Notes under the pieces: model-generated | The model's database searches: none | What the model was told of the DNA's origin: nothing | The model's input: only the letters and a program-made list of their open reading frames with translations | In this document: positions 38,346-46,640 of the stretch, piece after piece | How the letters are laid out: every line of letters begins with the position of its first letter | Numbering within the stretch: the first letter of the stretch is position 1 | NCBI GenBank assembly: GCA_041397525.1 | Contig: JAWKWL010000001.1 | Location: 1 to 64,000 of the forward strand | Length of the DNA stretch: 64,000 nt | Source: BOKV01 sp041397525 | GTDB taxonomy: Bacteria; Pseudomonadota; Alphaproteobacteria; Rhizobiales; Rhizobiaceae | Direction of reading: 5' to 3' | Position numbers and translations under genes: made by a program

Positions 38346-38743
38346 TTCTCTCTCCCTTTGCTGCACCCTCCAGTGCAGGTTTTTCGCAGCTCTCAATGCC
38401 GCAATGATCCAACTCAACACACTCTGCCGGATAGTGCAATGACATTGTTTACAAGGCAACCAGAAGAACAGGCGGTGTTGGCTTCACTTCTGAACCGTCG
38501 TCCCTCTCAGTCAGGACCCGCCGCGCAAGACCGCGCAAACCGGTCGGAAATCGCCCATGAATTGAACCCCGTGCCCGCAATCACAACCCACGGCTGCGAC
38601 CTGAAACCCTTGTTCCTGCTGGAATTTTTCGCTGGATGTGCTAGTGACTTGGCCAGTGCCAGAACCATGACATGGCGCGGGACGGACCAGAACTTCCTCT
38701 CAACGTCGGTCGCGCAACATGGTCAAGATAGGGAAATCTGAAA
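38346..38743. other. Divergent intergenic region
   Basis: 398 bases with no supported gene between the divergent TRAP operon and the plus-strand membrane protein. It must contain both promoters. I see no clear hairpin, repeat or copy of the GntR-type operator found further right. Confidence 0.4.
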
Positions 38744-39586
38744 ATGTCTGACAACAAGCCGGCCGAAGGGGCTGACGTCACCAATGCGTGGCGCGCATCC
38801 CAGGAACAGAAATCTTCCGCCAAACGCCTTCGCATCTACGCAATCCTGTCATGGCTCGTTGCCATTGGTGGCGAAATTGCCGGGATTATCCTGCTTCTCA
38901 AGAACAAGTTCGACCAGGGCAACCTGCCTCTGCTGATCGGCATCCTGGTCGGCATCGCCATCTTCGCAATTGCCGGCAGCTATTTTTGGAAGGCAGCCAA
39001 CAAGCACGACCCGGCCAAGGCTTCTGAAAAGTTCAAGTTCTTCGTACAGAACCAGCTTGGCGCAATTATCACGCTTGTTGCCTTCCTGCCGCTGATTGTC
39101 CTCATCATGATGGACAAGGACATGGATCCAAAGAACAAGAAGATTGCAGGCGGTGTCGGCGCGGTTCTTGCGATCATCGCGACCTTGATGGGGGTAAGCT
39201 ACAACCCGCCATCCGTGGAACAATATTCGCAGGACATGAATGAGTGCGCGGCGCAGATCCGGGCCAATCAGCCTACCACTGCCTGTTCGCCGGAAGTTGC
39301 CGCCCAGGCGCAGGACATTGCGAGGGATTCGGATGCCGTAGCTGCGGCAACCAAAAGCGATGCCAATCCGGATGGTCTCGATGTCGTTTACTGGATCGCC
39401 CCGGAAGACGGTGCCAAGACCTCGTCCGTGCCGCATGTATTCCATCTGTGCAAGGAAGTAAGCCCGCTGCGGGACAAGGTGGTCCACTCTGGAAGCGTGA
39501 CGGAAGCCTATGCAGAAAACGCCACCCGCATCACGTTGCAGATCGCGATGGAGCAGCAGCAGTGCGGGTTCAAGACCTCGCAATAA
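38744..39586 (+). CDS. Four-helix membrane protein of unknown function
   Basis: A 280-aa protein I do not recognise. The first 30 residues are polar. Helices follow at about 31-53 (IYAILSWLVAIGGEIAGIILLL), 61-82 (LPLLIGILVGIAIFAIAGSYFW), 104-123 (LGAIITLVAFLPLIVLIMM) and 135-150 (IAGGVGAVLAIIATLMG). A 130-residue hydrophilic domain comes last, with three Cys (NECAAQ, TACSPE, HLCKEV) and a fourth near the end (QQCGF). That tail resembles a small ligand- or SPOR-like fold only vaguely. It is alone between two minus-strand operons and ends at a hairpin. Confidence 0.7.
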   Translation: MSDNKPAEGADVTNAWRASQEQKSSAKRLRIYAILSWLVAIGGEIAGIILLLKNKFDQGNLPLLIGILVGIAIFAIAGSYFWKAANKHDPAKASEKFKFFVQNQLGAIITLVAFLPLIVLIMMDKDMDPKNKKIAGGVGAVLAIIATLMGVSYNPPSVEQYSQDMNECAAQIRANQPTTACSPEVAAQAQDIARDSDAVAAATKSDANPDGLDVVYWIAPEDGAKTSSVPHVFHLCKEVSPLRDKVVHSGSVTEAYAENATRITLQIAMEQQQCGFKTSQ

Positions 39587-39610
39587 GGCTGTGCCAACAA
39601 AAATGGAATC

Positions 39611-39638
39611 AGAAAGGGCGGATCACTCCGCCCTTTCT
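39611..39638. terminator. Bidirectional hairpin between convergent genes
   Basis: A perfect 12-bp inverted repeat, AGAAAGGGCGGA / TCCGCCCTTTCT, with loop TCAC. It separates the plus-strand membrane protein from the end of the ABC operon. The arms give a short T run on both strands, so it could serve both directions. Confidence 0.75.
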
Positions 39639-39666
39639 GCCGGGGGCGTTTAGCCGCCGTCTCCTC

Positions 39667-40368
39667 TCAGGTCCCGAAATAGGCCTTGGCCAGTTCGGGA
39701 TCAGCGCGTAACTGGTCAACCGGGCCTTCCACTGCCACTGAGCCCGATTCCAACACATGCACATGGCTAGCCAACTGCATCGCAAAACTGACATTCTGTT
39801 CAGCGATCAGGATCGTCAAACCGGTTTCGCGGTTGAGCCGCACCAGCGCCTCGGCTATGCCCACACAGATTTTCGGCGCAAGGCCGATTGTCGGTTCGTC
39901 GACCAGCAGTTTCGGGCTGGTCATCAAAGCGCGCCCCAGTGACACCATCTGCCGCTCGCCGCCGCTCTGCGTGGCTGTTTCCTGCGCCCAGCGCTCACGC
40001 AGAACCGGGAACAGGTTGTGCACCAGTTCAAGGTTCTTTTCGATGTCGTTGCGCGCGGTATAGGCTCCTACCAGCAGGTTGTCGCGCACGCTCATATAGG
40101 GGAACAGATGCGCGCGTTCCGGCGCGTAGCCAATGCCGGCCTCGACAAGGGCTGCCGGCTGTTTGCCGGTAATTTCCTTGCCGCCCAGCCTGATCGAGCC
40201 CTTGGTTTTCACCAGGCCCATGATCGCATCAAGAAGTGTGGATTTGCCCGCTCCGTTGGGGCCAATCACTCCGATGATCTGCCCTTCCTCGAGTTTCAGG
40301 GAAACGCCATGCAACGACTCGGCCATGCCGTAATATGCGTAGAGGTTTTCGACTTCCAGGATCGCCAT
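39667..40368 (-). CDS. ABC transporter ATP-binding protein, branched-chain amino acid type (LivF-like)
   Basis: One of two ATPases of a HAAT-family importer. The 233-aa protein has Walker A (GPNGAGKSTLLDAI), a signature motif slightly changed from LSGGQ (TQSGGERQMVSLGRALM), Walker B (LLVDEPTIGLAP) and the H-loop region. It is the last gene of the binding protein-H-M-G-F operon, 11 bases after the LivG-like stop. This family imports amino acids, amides, urea and related small molecules. Here the link to the microcompartment locus, through the operator upstream of the binding-protein gene, suggests it imports that pathway's substrate. Confidence 0.92.
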   Translation of the reverse strand: MAILEVENLYAYYGMAESLHGVSLKLEEGQIIGVIGPNGAGKSTLLDAIMGLVKTKGSIRLGGKEITGKQPAALVEAGIGYAPERAHLFPYMSVRDNLLVGAYTARNDIEKNLELVHNLFPVLRERWAQETATQSGGERQMVSLGRALMTSPKLLVDEPTIGLAPKICVGIAEALVRLNRETGLTILIAEQNVSFAMQLASHVHVLESGSVAVEGPVDQLRADPELAKAYFGT

Positions 40369-40379
40369 GCGTTTTCCGC

Positions 40380-41108
40380 CTATTCCCCGAGATAGGCCGA
40401 GCGAACGGCCTCGTCACCCATGACCGAGGCGAAACTTCCCTCGGCGATTGCCTTGCCAAAGGTCATCGCCACTGCCCTGTCGACCAGCGGCTCCAGCGCG
40501 CGCAGGTCATGGCTGACAATCACGAACGTCATTCCCTCCCTGCGCTTTTGGGCAAGCAGATCGGAAATCTGGTCGATCTCGGCCACGGTAAGCCCGGCAA
40601 AAACCTCATCTAGCAGCATGACCTCCGGTCTGGTCGCAAGTGCCCTTGCCAGTTCCAGTTTGCGCAAATCTCCCATTGACAGGGTGCTGGGCGTGCGCGC
40701 CAGGTCACTTTCCCTGAATCCGACGCTGCGCGCGATCTCCAGTTCTGCCGCGGGGTCTGGCGCGCCGAACACCATCTGCCACAGATTGTCTGGCGTCATG
40801 CCAACCCGGATGTTCTGTGCCACATCCATGTCACCAAACGGGCGCGGTACCTGGTAAGTCCGCGCAATGCCGCGCTTGATGCGTTCATGCGTGGCAAGAT
40901 TGGAGACATCCTTGCCCTTGAAACGGATCGCGCCGGAATTCTGGCGTATCTCGCCCATGATAAGGCTGAAGATTGTGGTCTTGCCGGCACCATTGGGGCC
41001 GATCAGCGCCAGCGATTCACCCTTCTCCACCGTGAAGGACAGGCCATTGGTCGCGACAATGCCACCAAAACGCTTGAAGACATTGTCCAGTTCAAGCAGC
41101 GTCGCCAT
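40380..41108 (-). CDS. ABC transporter ATP-binding protein, branched-chain amino acid type (LivG-like)
   Basis: Second ATPase of the importer, 242 aa from the ATG at 41108. Walker A is GPNGAGKTTIFSLIMGE, the signature region STLSMGDLRKLELARALA, and Walker B VMLLDEVFAGL. The LSMGD version of the signature is typical of the LivG branch. Its start lies 17 bases inside the LivM-like gene, so translation is coupled. An open extension to 41153 is entirely inside that gene and was rejected. Confidence 0.92.
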   Translation of the reverse strand: MATLLELDNVFKRFGGIVATNGLSFTVEKGESLALIGPNGAGKTTIFSLIMGEIRQNSGAIRFKGKDVSNLATHERIKRGIARTYQVPRPFGDMDVAQNIRVGMTPDNLWQMVFGAPDPAAELEIARSVGFRESDLARTPSTLSMGDLRKLELARALATRPEVMLLDEVFAGLTVAEIDQISDLLAQKRREGMTFVIVSHDLRALEPLVDRAVAMTFGKAIAEGSFASVMGDEAVRSAYLGE

Positions 41109-42066
41109 TGGCTGCCCTCCCCGGCAAGCGCAGCTTGCCATTGCGCAGATCACTGACGATCGCGAAAATTCCCTTCGGCTGGTACACGTAAAGCACCAGC
41201 GCGATCATGCCATAGACGAAATAGCGCTCACTCCCCGGCAGCAAGGGCCGCAGATATTCCAGCAGGAATGTCATGAAGAATGCGCCAGCCATCGGACCGA
41301 TGATCGTTGCCGAGCCGCCAATCAGCGCCGAGACTATGATCGTGAAGACGAAATTGATGTCGAACAGCGCACGCGGAGCAATCGATCCCAGATAGTGGAC
41401 ATAAAACGCCCCGCCAAGACCCGCCACGCTGGCGCTCACCATGAACGCGACCAGTTTCAACCGCGTTGTATTGAGCCCGCTGCCGCTGACTGCCTCTTCG
41501 TTCATCGAGATTGCATCAAGAGAGGTACCAAGCCGGGTCCGCGACAACATCCACAGCCCGAGCGCAATCGCAAACATCAGCCCGAACGACAGGTAGAAAT
41601 TGGGCGCCGCCCCCGAGACCATGGTCTTGATGCCGGACATGCCGCGCGTGCCGCCGGTAAGATCAGGCCGGATCACCTGGATGAGCTGGTACATCAGTTC
41701 CATGAAAGCAAGTGTCACCAGCGCGAAATAGGTTCCCTTGATCCGCAGTGCCGGCAGGAAGAACAGCGTTCCTCCAACCAGTGTTGCAGTCACCGCAACC
41801 GGTATCGAGATCGAGATCGGTACACCAAACCGGTAGGACAGGATGGCCGTTGTGTAGCCGCCAATTCCAATCAGGAACGGGTGTCCGAAGCTGACATAGC
41901 CGGTCTTGCCGGACAGGAAATCCCAGCTCATCGCGAAGATCGCCAGGAAATTGGCGAAGATCATGATGCGTAGCGTACCATTCGAGACAAATTGCGGCAG
42001 CGCCAGCATGACCAGCGCAAAAACCAACCAGAGCGCGGCCTGGCGAGGGGTGATGACACGCGCCAT
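41092..42066 (-). CDS. ABC transporter permease, branched-chain amino acid type (LivM-like)
   Basis: A 324-aa inner-membrane permease with about nine or ten helices and the family stretches AMSWDFLSGKTGYVSFGHPFLIGIGGYTTAIL, LRIKGTYFALVTLAFMEL, and ALIGGSATIIGPMAGAFFMTFL. The ATG at 42066 follows GAGGGGAG and begins one base after the LivH-like stop. It forms the channel together with the LivH-like permease. Confidence 0.92.
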   Translation of the reverse strand: MARVITPRQAALWLVFALVMLALPQFVSNGTLRIMIFANFLAIFAMSWDFLSGKTGYVSFGHPFLIGIGGYTTAILSYRFGVPISISIPVAVTATLVGGTLFFLPALRIKGTYFALVTLAFMELMYQLIQVIRPDLTGGTRGMSGIKTMVSGAAPNFYLSFGLMFAIALGLWMLSRTRLGTSLDAISMNEEAVSGSGLNTTRLKLVAFMVSASVAGLGGAFYVHYLGSIAPRALFDINFVFTIIVSALIGGSATIIGPMAGAFFMTFLLEYLRPLLPGSERYFVYGMIALVLYVYQPKGIFAIVSDLRNGKLRLPGRAANGDAA

Positions 42067-42067
42067 G

Positions 42068-42919
42068 TTACAACTCCCCTCGACCAAACAGGCCTTGCGG
42101 GCGCAGCACCAGCACGCCGATGATCAGCAGCATGGTGAAAACCCCGCGCAATTCAGCAGCGATGAACGTGGAGGTGATGATCTCCATGAACCCGATGATA
42201 TGTGCCACGATCAGCGTGCCTATGATGCTGCCGATGCCTCCGACAATCACAACTGCAACCGCTATGATCAGCGGAGAAACCCACATGGACGGGTTCAACT
42301 GCGTATAGGAAGCGAAGAACACCCCGGCCACTGCGCCAAGCGCCCCTGATATCGCCCAGGTCGCCATGTTAATGCGATTGGTATCGATCCCGGAAATCAG
42401 CGCGCCCTTGGTATCCATTGATACAGCCTGCATGGCCCGCCCCATATGGGTCCGTTTCACAAACAGCAGCAAACCGCCCAGAATGATCCAGCTTGCGACC
42501 ATCGCTGCCACGATATTGTTGGTAATGCTGGTGCTGCCGACCCGCCACACGCCATCGACGATGGGCAGCAGGATTTTGGAACTGTCATTGAAGAGGAGCA
42601 CAATGCCCGCCTGAATGACGACGGCGAGGATCAGCGTGGAGATTTCCACGGCAACATGGTCGCCCTCGAGCCGCTTGACGAGGAACTGGTACATCGCCAG
42701 CCCCGCCAGTCCGCCTACCGCCGTGGCTATCAGAAAGCCTGGAAACTTGGGCACGCCCAATGTCTGCACTGCATAGAAATATGCATAGCCGCCCAGCATC
42801 AGATAGGCACCATAGGCAAGGTTCATTACCCTGCCCACGCTGAAGATCAGCGTGAAACCCACTGCAATCAGCGCATACAAGCCGCTGAGCAGAAATCCTT
42901 GAATGAGTACCTGAACCAT
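42068..42919 (-). CDS. ABC transporter permease, branched-chain amino acid type (LivH-like)
   Basis: A 283-aa permease with the typical start VLIQGFLLSGLYALIAVGFTLIFSVGRVMNLAYG and the conserved AVAVVIVGGIGSIIGTLIVAHIIGFME loop near the C-terminus. It follows the substrate-binding protein gene after about 80 bases that contain a strong hairpin, and is itself followed directly by the LivM-like gene. Confidence 0.92.
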   Translation of the reverse strand: MVQVLIQGFLLSGLYALIAVGFTLIFSVGRVMNLAYGAYLMLGGYAYFYAVQTLGVPKFPGFLIATAVGGLAGLAMYQFLVKRLEGDHVAVEISTLILAVVIQAGIVLLFNDSSKILLPIVDGVWRVGSTSITNNIVAAMVASWIILGGLLLFVKRTHMGRAMQAVSMDTKGALISGIDTNRINMATWAISGALGAVAGVFFASYTQLNPSMWVSPLIIAVAVVIVGGIGSIIGTLIVAHIIGFMEIITSTFIAAELRGVFTMLLIIGVLVLRPQGLFGRGEL

Positions 42920-42950
42920 CTATCCAGCCGCTGCGATTGCGAGAACAAAT

Positions 42951-42979
42951 CCCGGCGGCGAAGACTGGCCGCCGCCGGG
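42951..42979 (-). terminator. Strong hairpin between binding-protein and permease genes
   Basis: Perfect 10-bp GC-only arms, CCCGGCGGCG / CGCCGCCGGG, with a 9-base loop. There is no T-run, so it is more likely an attenuator or RNA-stabilising structure. It would let the binding protein be made in excess over the membrane parts, as is common in ABC import operons. Confidence 0.6.
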
Positions 42980-42998
42980 TCCAAACCTGGATTTCAGG

Positions 42999-44306
42999 TT
43001 ATTTCTTTACCCAGGAAGGGACAGCGAATTCGCCATTCGCATATTTTGGCGGATAAACGACCTTGGCCTGGCCATCTTCGTACCACTGCACAACCACCAT
43101 GGACGGAGCACCATCATCATAGGGTGGCGTGATGTCGAAGCGGATATTGTGCGGATAAGTGCGGCCGGTGCGCGGCTCAACCTCGCCTGGCTTCCAGAAT
43201 GCATAGCGCAGCCACAATTCGCCGTCGCGCTTCAGCACCAGGTCCTGGTTTTCCATAGCCGGAACCCATTTGTCGAGGCCAAAACCACCGGCTTCCTCTG
43301 CAGCAGCGAAGGCCTGCTTGATGCCCCAATAGGCATTGAAACCATTGAATTGCGGGAATTTCGGACGGTCATTGCCATACTGGGCCACATATTTGTCGAC
43401 GAATTTCTGTGATTCAGGATCAACAGCGAAACCGACCGAGGGGACCGGGCTCAGTGTGGAAATGCCACCACCTGCACCACCGGTGTCTTCCCAGTATTCC
43501 TGGCCAAGTGCAGCCACGTTGACACCGGTCATGGCAAGCGGAACCTGCAATTTCACATATTGCGACGAGACCACCTGGCTGTTGACCGACGAGATCACAT
43601 AGATGAAGTCCGCACCGCTATCCACCGCACGGCTGAAGATCGGTGAGAAGTCAACGGTTGCAACATCATAGACAATGGTGTCGAGAACCTCGATACCGGC
43701 TTCAGGTGCAAGCAACTGCGTGACGAGCCCGTTGATCGCGCCACCGAAAGCGGTGTCTTCCTGCAGGATGACGGTCTTTTTCCAGCCCATCTTCTTGGCC
43801 AGGATGTCCTTGCCGAAGTCGACATAGAGCGTGGCCAGGGCCTCGTCGGTTGCCACATTCATGAAATACATCTTGTAGGTCTCGTAATCCTCGACCAGCT
43901 TGTCGATGATGCCGATATTCGACGTCCAGGTATCGAGCGTCGGGATCTTGTACTCCGTCATGCGCGGCAGCCAGCCGAGAGACACGTCGTCGATGCAGCC
44001 GGAAATGATGAAATCGACCTTTTCGGTTTCCGCCAGATATTCATATGCCTTGATGCCCTCGGTGACATCCTCGGCGGTATCGGCAGAAACCATCTCGATC
44101 TTCTTGCCCCCCAAAACACCGCCTGCCGCATTCAGCTCGTCAATCGCGATCTGTGCGCCCCGCATGGTGCTGCGCCCTGCATCGGAAGCAAAGGAACCGA
44201 TAAAGCCAACCTTTATCGTACCTTCAGCCCATGAAATTCCGGTTGAGCTGAGGCTGGTGCCCAGCGCAACCGCGGCAATTGCCGCCAATCTCATCATTTT
44301 TCGCAT
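42999..44306 (-). CDS. ABC transporter substrate-binding protein (HAAT/LivJ-like)
   Basis: A 435-aa periplasmic binding protein of the Leu/Ile/Val-binding fold. From the ATG at 44306 it has a signal peptide (MMRLAAIAAVALGTSLSSTGISWAE). Mature motifs follow: IKVGFIGSFASDAGRSTMRGAQIAIDELNAAGGVLGGKKIEMV, then an acidic stretch DTAEDVTEGIKAYEYL and TGVNVAALGQEYWEDTGG. It is longer than LivJ and nearer to the branch for amides, urea and modified amino acids, so the ligand is open. GGGAGAA precedes the ATG. Its promoter overlaps a copy of the GntR-type operator shared with the microcompartment operon. Confidence 0.9.
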   Translation of the reverse strand: MRKMMRLAAIAAVALGTSLSSTGISWAEGTIKVGFIGSFASDAGRSTMRGAQIAIDELNAAGGVLGGKKIEMVSADTAEDVTEGIKAYEYLAETEKVDFIISGCIDDVSLGWLPRMTEYKIPTLDTWTSNIGIIDKLVEDYETYKMYFMNVATDEALATLYVDFGKDILAKKMGWKKTVILQEDTAFGGAINGLVTQLLAPEAGIEVLDTIVYDVATVDFSPIFSRAVDSGADFIYVISSVNSQVVSSQYVKLQVPLAMTGVNVAALGQEYWEDTGGAGGGISTLSPVPSVGFAVDPESQKFVDKYVAQYGNDRPKFPQFNGFNAYWGIKQAFAAAEEAGGFGLDKWVPAMENQDLVLKRDGELWLRYAFWKPGEVEPRTGRTYPHNIRFDITPPYDDGAPSMVVVQWYEDGQAKVVYPPKYANGEFAVPSWVKK

Positions 44307-44340
44307 GCCGGTTTCTCCCTTGTGGTTCCCGTTATGAATT

Positions 44341-44384
44341 CTGTATTCTGTATACAGGCTAACACTGCCCTCCAGACCCGTCAA
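44341..44384 (-). promoter_or_regulatory. Promoter of the ABC importer operon with GntR-type operator (box A)
   Basis: On the minus strand TTGACG (44379-44384) and TAGCCT (44356-44361) are spaced by 17 bases. The 17-mer CTGTATTCTGTATACAG (44341-44357, plus strand) overlaps the -10 edge. It differs at only one base from box B at 51279, and contains the perfect palindrome CTGTATACAG. This fits repression by the GntR/FCD protein at 56881. Confidence 0.65.
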
Positions 44385-44398
44385 TTGTTGAGGGATGT

Positions 44399-44818
44399 TC
44401 AGCTGCCGTAAATAGCAGCCAACGCAGGGTCATCATGGATCAGGGCATCCGCCTCGATTTCGATCATCATGCCGGGTGTCGTCAGCCCTGCTTCAACGCC
44501 GCTTGTAACCGGATTGATCCCCTTGAATACCTCTCCGTGCGCACGCACAAAGCCCGCTCCGCCTGCAGCCATGTCTGTAAGGAATGCGCGGGTACGCACC
44601 ACATGGCGCATCTGCGCTCCAGCCTCACCCAGTGCTTCCTCGATCCGCTTGAAGATGTAGATCGCCTGCAGATAGGTGTCGCCCGGCGCATGCAATTTGC
44701 CTGAGGGTTCGATCGCTGTTGTGCCCGAAACATAAACGAAAGGACCAACCCGCTTGACCCGGGCATAGGAACCGATTTCCTCAAACCTGCCGCCGGTCTG
44801 GATCGTGCGAATGTCCAT
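44399..44818 (-). CDS. RidA (YjgF/YER057c/UK114) family protein
   Basis: RidA proteins hydrolyse reactive imines and enamines made by PLP or flavin enzymes. The 139-aa protein has the family pattern RVGPFVYVSGTTAIEPSGKL, the VVRTRAFLTDM segment with the conserved Arg, and GLTTPGMMIEIEADALI near the C-terminus with the acidic residue. Its ATG overlaps the TGA of the malate-dehydrogenase-like gene by one base. It is the last gene of the microcompartment operon. In this setting it would plausibly detoxify an imine formed when an amine is oxidised. Confidence 0.88.
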   Translation of the reverse strand: MDIRTIQTGGRFEEIGSYARVKRVGPFVYVSGTTAIEPSGKLHAPGDTYLQAIYIFKRIEEALGEAGAQMRHVVRTRAFLTDMAAGGAGFVRAHGEVFKGINPVTSGVEAGLTTPGMMIEIEADALIHDDPALAAIYGS

Positions 44819-46008
44819 CACTGGTTTCCAAGCCGCTTGGCAATGGCAACAGCGGCTGCCTTGAGCGCGGCAAGTTCATCAGCCGGAAGCGGCATTTCCT
44901 CAACCGAAATCACGCCTGTCGCACCCAGATGGCACGGCACGCCCAGCACGACATCGCGAATACCGTATTCGCCATTCAGCATCACCGATGCCGGCACATG
45001 CCCCGCCCTGACACCGCAGATATGCTCGATCAGTTCAATGCTCGCATGTGCGGGCGCAAGTGTGGCAGATCCGGTCTTGCGCAGCGCAACAACCTGGCCT
45101 CCGCCGGTCACGGCATCCTTGACGCATGCTGCAATTGCCTGCGCGGAAAGAAACAAGTCCAGCGGACGTCCCTTGATGCGGGCGCGTGAAACAATCGGTG
45201 CCATTTCATCGCCATGCGAGCCCAGCGTCATTGCCTCCACATCGGCGGGATCGACCCCCGCTGCTCGCGCCAGAGAATTGCGGAAACGGCTGCTGTCAAG
45301 CGTACCCGCCATGCCGATCACCCGTTCACGAGGAAATCCGGTTGCGCGAAGCATCTCCACTGTCATCTCGTCGAGCGGATTGGTGACGACGATGACAACG
45401 GCGTTCGGCGCATGCGCCTTGATTGCCTCGGCCGCAGCGCGGATGACACGGGTATTGACGCCAATGAGATCAGCACGGCTCATGCCCGGCGTGCGAGGAC
45501 GGCCGGCGGTTACCACCACAACCTCGCTTCCCGCGATCAGCGACACGTCCATGCTGCCTTTGACAAGCGCGCGGGTACCGGTGATGCCGCTTGCGTGGTT
45601 AAGATCCATTGCAACCGATTCTGCCAGCCCCGGCATGATGTCGACCAGGGCTATCTCGCCCGCAAGGTCCGTATTGGCAGCCATATGGGCGATATTGGCA
45701 CCCACCCCGCCCGCGCCAATCAGGCCAAGCCTTTTCAGTCTGCGCGGAGACCGCGCTGTTACCCTGGCAGGGCTCATCCATCTGGGGGAACGCCGGTACA
45801 GTGCCCGGCTCATTGATTTGGCACCGCTTACCTGAGCGACCGCAACCCGTTCCAACGGGCCGTCAAGCAGGCGGATTTCCAGTCTTTGCGCTGCTTCCCT
45901 CGCGAGATCGGTGACAATGTCGCCGGGCATGATTTCCAGCACATTCCTGCCGGAGCGACGCACCGCTTCTATGTGTTCAGAACCAATGACGCGCCGCTTC
46001 TTGCTCAT
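44818..46008 (-). CDS. Malate/lactate dehydrogenase-like protein with extra N-terminal segment
   Basis: A 396-aa protein. From residue 93 it is a complete LDH/MDH-family enzyme: Rossmann GAGGVGA (98-104), mobile loop PRTPGMSRADL with Arg172 and Arg178 (Arg at the first position is the malate-type residue), NAD region TNPLDEM (209-215), the Asp238/Arg241 pair in GTLDSSRFR, and catalytic His265 in GSHGDEMAP. Residues 1-92 are extra. They contain EIMPGDIVTDLAREAAQRLEI, like the short TPLAR-type N-terminal modules I recall from other microcompartment-linked proteins, followed by a basic linker rich in R, S and P. It could be an encapsulation tag. A role in recycling NAD inside the shell is inferred. 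The start overlaps the BMC-T stop (ATGA). Confidence 0.85.
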   Translation of the reverse strand: MSKKRRVIGSEHIEAVRRSGRNVLEIMPGDIVTDLAREAAQRLEIRLLDGPLERVAVAQVSGAKSMSRALYRRSPRWMSPARVTARSPRRLKRLGLIGAGGVGANIAHMAANTDLAGEIALVDIMPGLAESVAMDLNHASGITGTRALVKGSMDVSLIAGSEVVVVTAGRPRTPGMSRADLIGVNTRVIRAAAEAIKAHAPNAVVIVVTNPLDEMTVEMLRATGFPRERVIGMAGTLDSSRFRNSLARAAGVDPADVEAMTLGSHGDEMAPIVSRARIKGRPLDLFLSAQAIAACVKDAVTGGGQVVALRKTGSATLAPAHASIELIEHICGVRAGHVPASVMLNGEYGIRDVVLGVPCHLGATGVISVEEMPLPADELAALKAAAVAIAKRLGNQ

Positions 46009-46640
46009 CTTTCAGGTTTTCCGTCCACCGCCTCGATCGCCTTGGTCGCAGCTTCCATGGCCGCAGCCACGGAGTTTTCACTACCGGAGATGAACAACCG
46101 CCCGAACCGGCCAACCGCGCGGACCTCGACAATGTCGATCTCTGCCGACTTCTCCGCTTCATTGGCGGCAATCGAAATATAGGCCGCAGGCGAAACCTCG
46201 AGAATACCCAGGGTCTGGCCCGGAACCAGCATTGATCCCTTGCGCCACTTGTTCAGCAGCTGTGCCTGATATGGCTCCACCGAAGTGATGATCTGGGTGG
46301 ACGCCACCGTCGGCTTGGTCCGGTCGCCAAGAGACGCGCCAAGCTCGGAAAGAATCGCCTCCCGCGCAGCTGTCACTTCCGCATTCGAGGGCGAGCGCAG
46401 GATGAAAAAGCCGAACTCACGCTCAACAATTTGCGATGTGGCTTCGACGGCACTGGCCTTCAGCGCCTTGTCGATCAGCTTGAACACGCCATTGCCGGGC
46501 GCAAGTTCGCCGATCAGCACCGTGTCACCTGACAGCGGGATCGATCCCTGGACCGTCGCGCCGTTATAAGCCGCAAATTTCGGTTGAAGATTGTCGATCT
46601 GCATCAGCGCGCGAATGGTGATACCTGAAGCCAATGTCAT
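46005..46640 (-). CDS. Tandem-domain microcompartment shell protein (BMC-T)
   Basis: A 211-aa protein with two BMC domains, which should form a pseudohexameric trimer in the shell. The first half contains GDTVLIGELAPGNGVFKLIDKALKASAVEA and REFGFFILRSPSNAEVTAAREAIL. The second contains GQTLGILEVSPAAYISIAANEAEKSAEIDIVEVRAVGRFGRLFISGSENSVAAAMEAA. The order and the linker (SVEPYQAQLLNKWRKGSMLVPG) resemble the permuted, gated type (CsoS1D/EutL-like) whose central pore can open for larger molecules; that subtype is inferred. It is fused translationally (ATGA overlaps) to the aldehyde dehydrogenase gene before it and the dehydrogenase after it. Confidence 0.92.
   Translation of the reverse strand: MTLASGITIRALMQIDNLQPKFAAYNGATVQGSIPLSGDTVLIGELAPGNGVFKLIDKALKASAVEATSQIVEREFGFFILRSPSNAEVTAAREAILSELGASLGDRTKPTVASTQIITSVEPYQAQLLNKWRKGSMLVPGQTLGILEVSPAAYISIAANEAEKSAEIDIVEVRAVGRFGRLFISGSENSVAAAMEAATKAIEAVDGKPER

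Noticed and set aside
44818..46008. Calling the MDH-like gene the TCA-cycle malate dehydrogenase (mdh)
   Set aside because: It sits inside a BMC operon, has a 92-residue N-terminal addition, and the usual sucCD/sucAB neighbours are absent. A housekeeping mdh is probably elsewhere.
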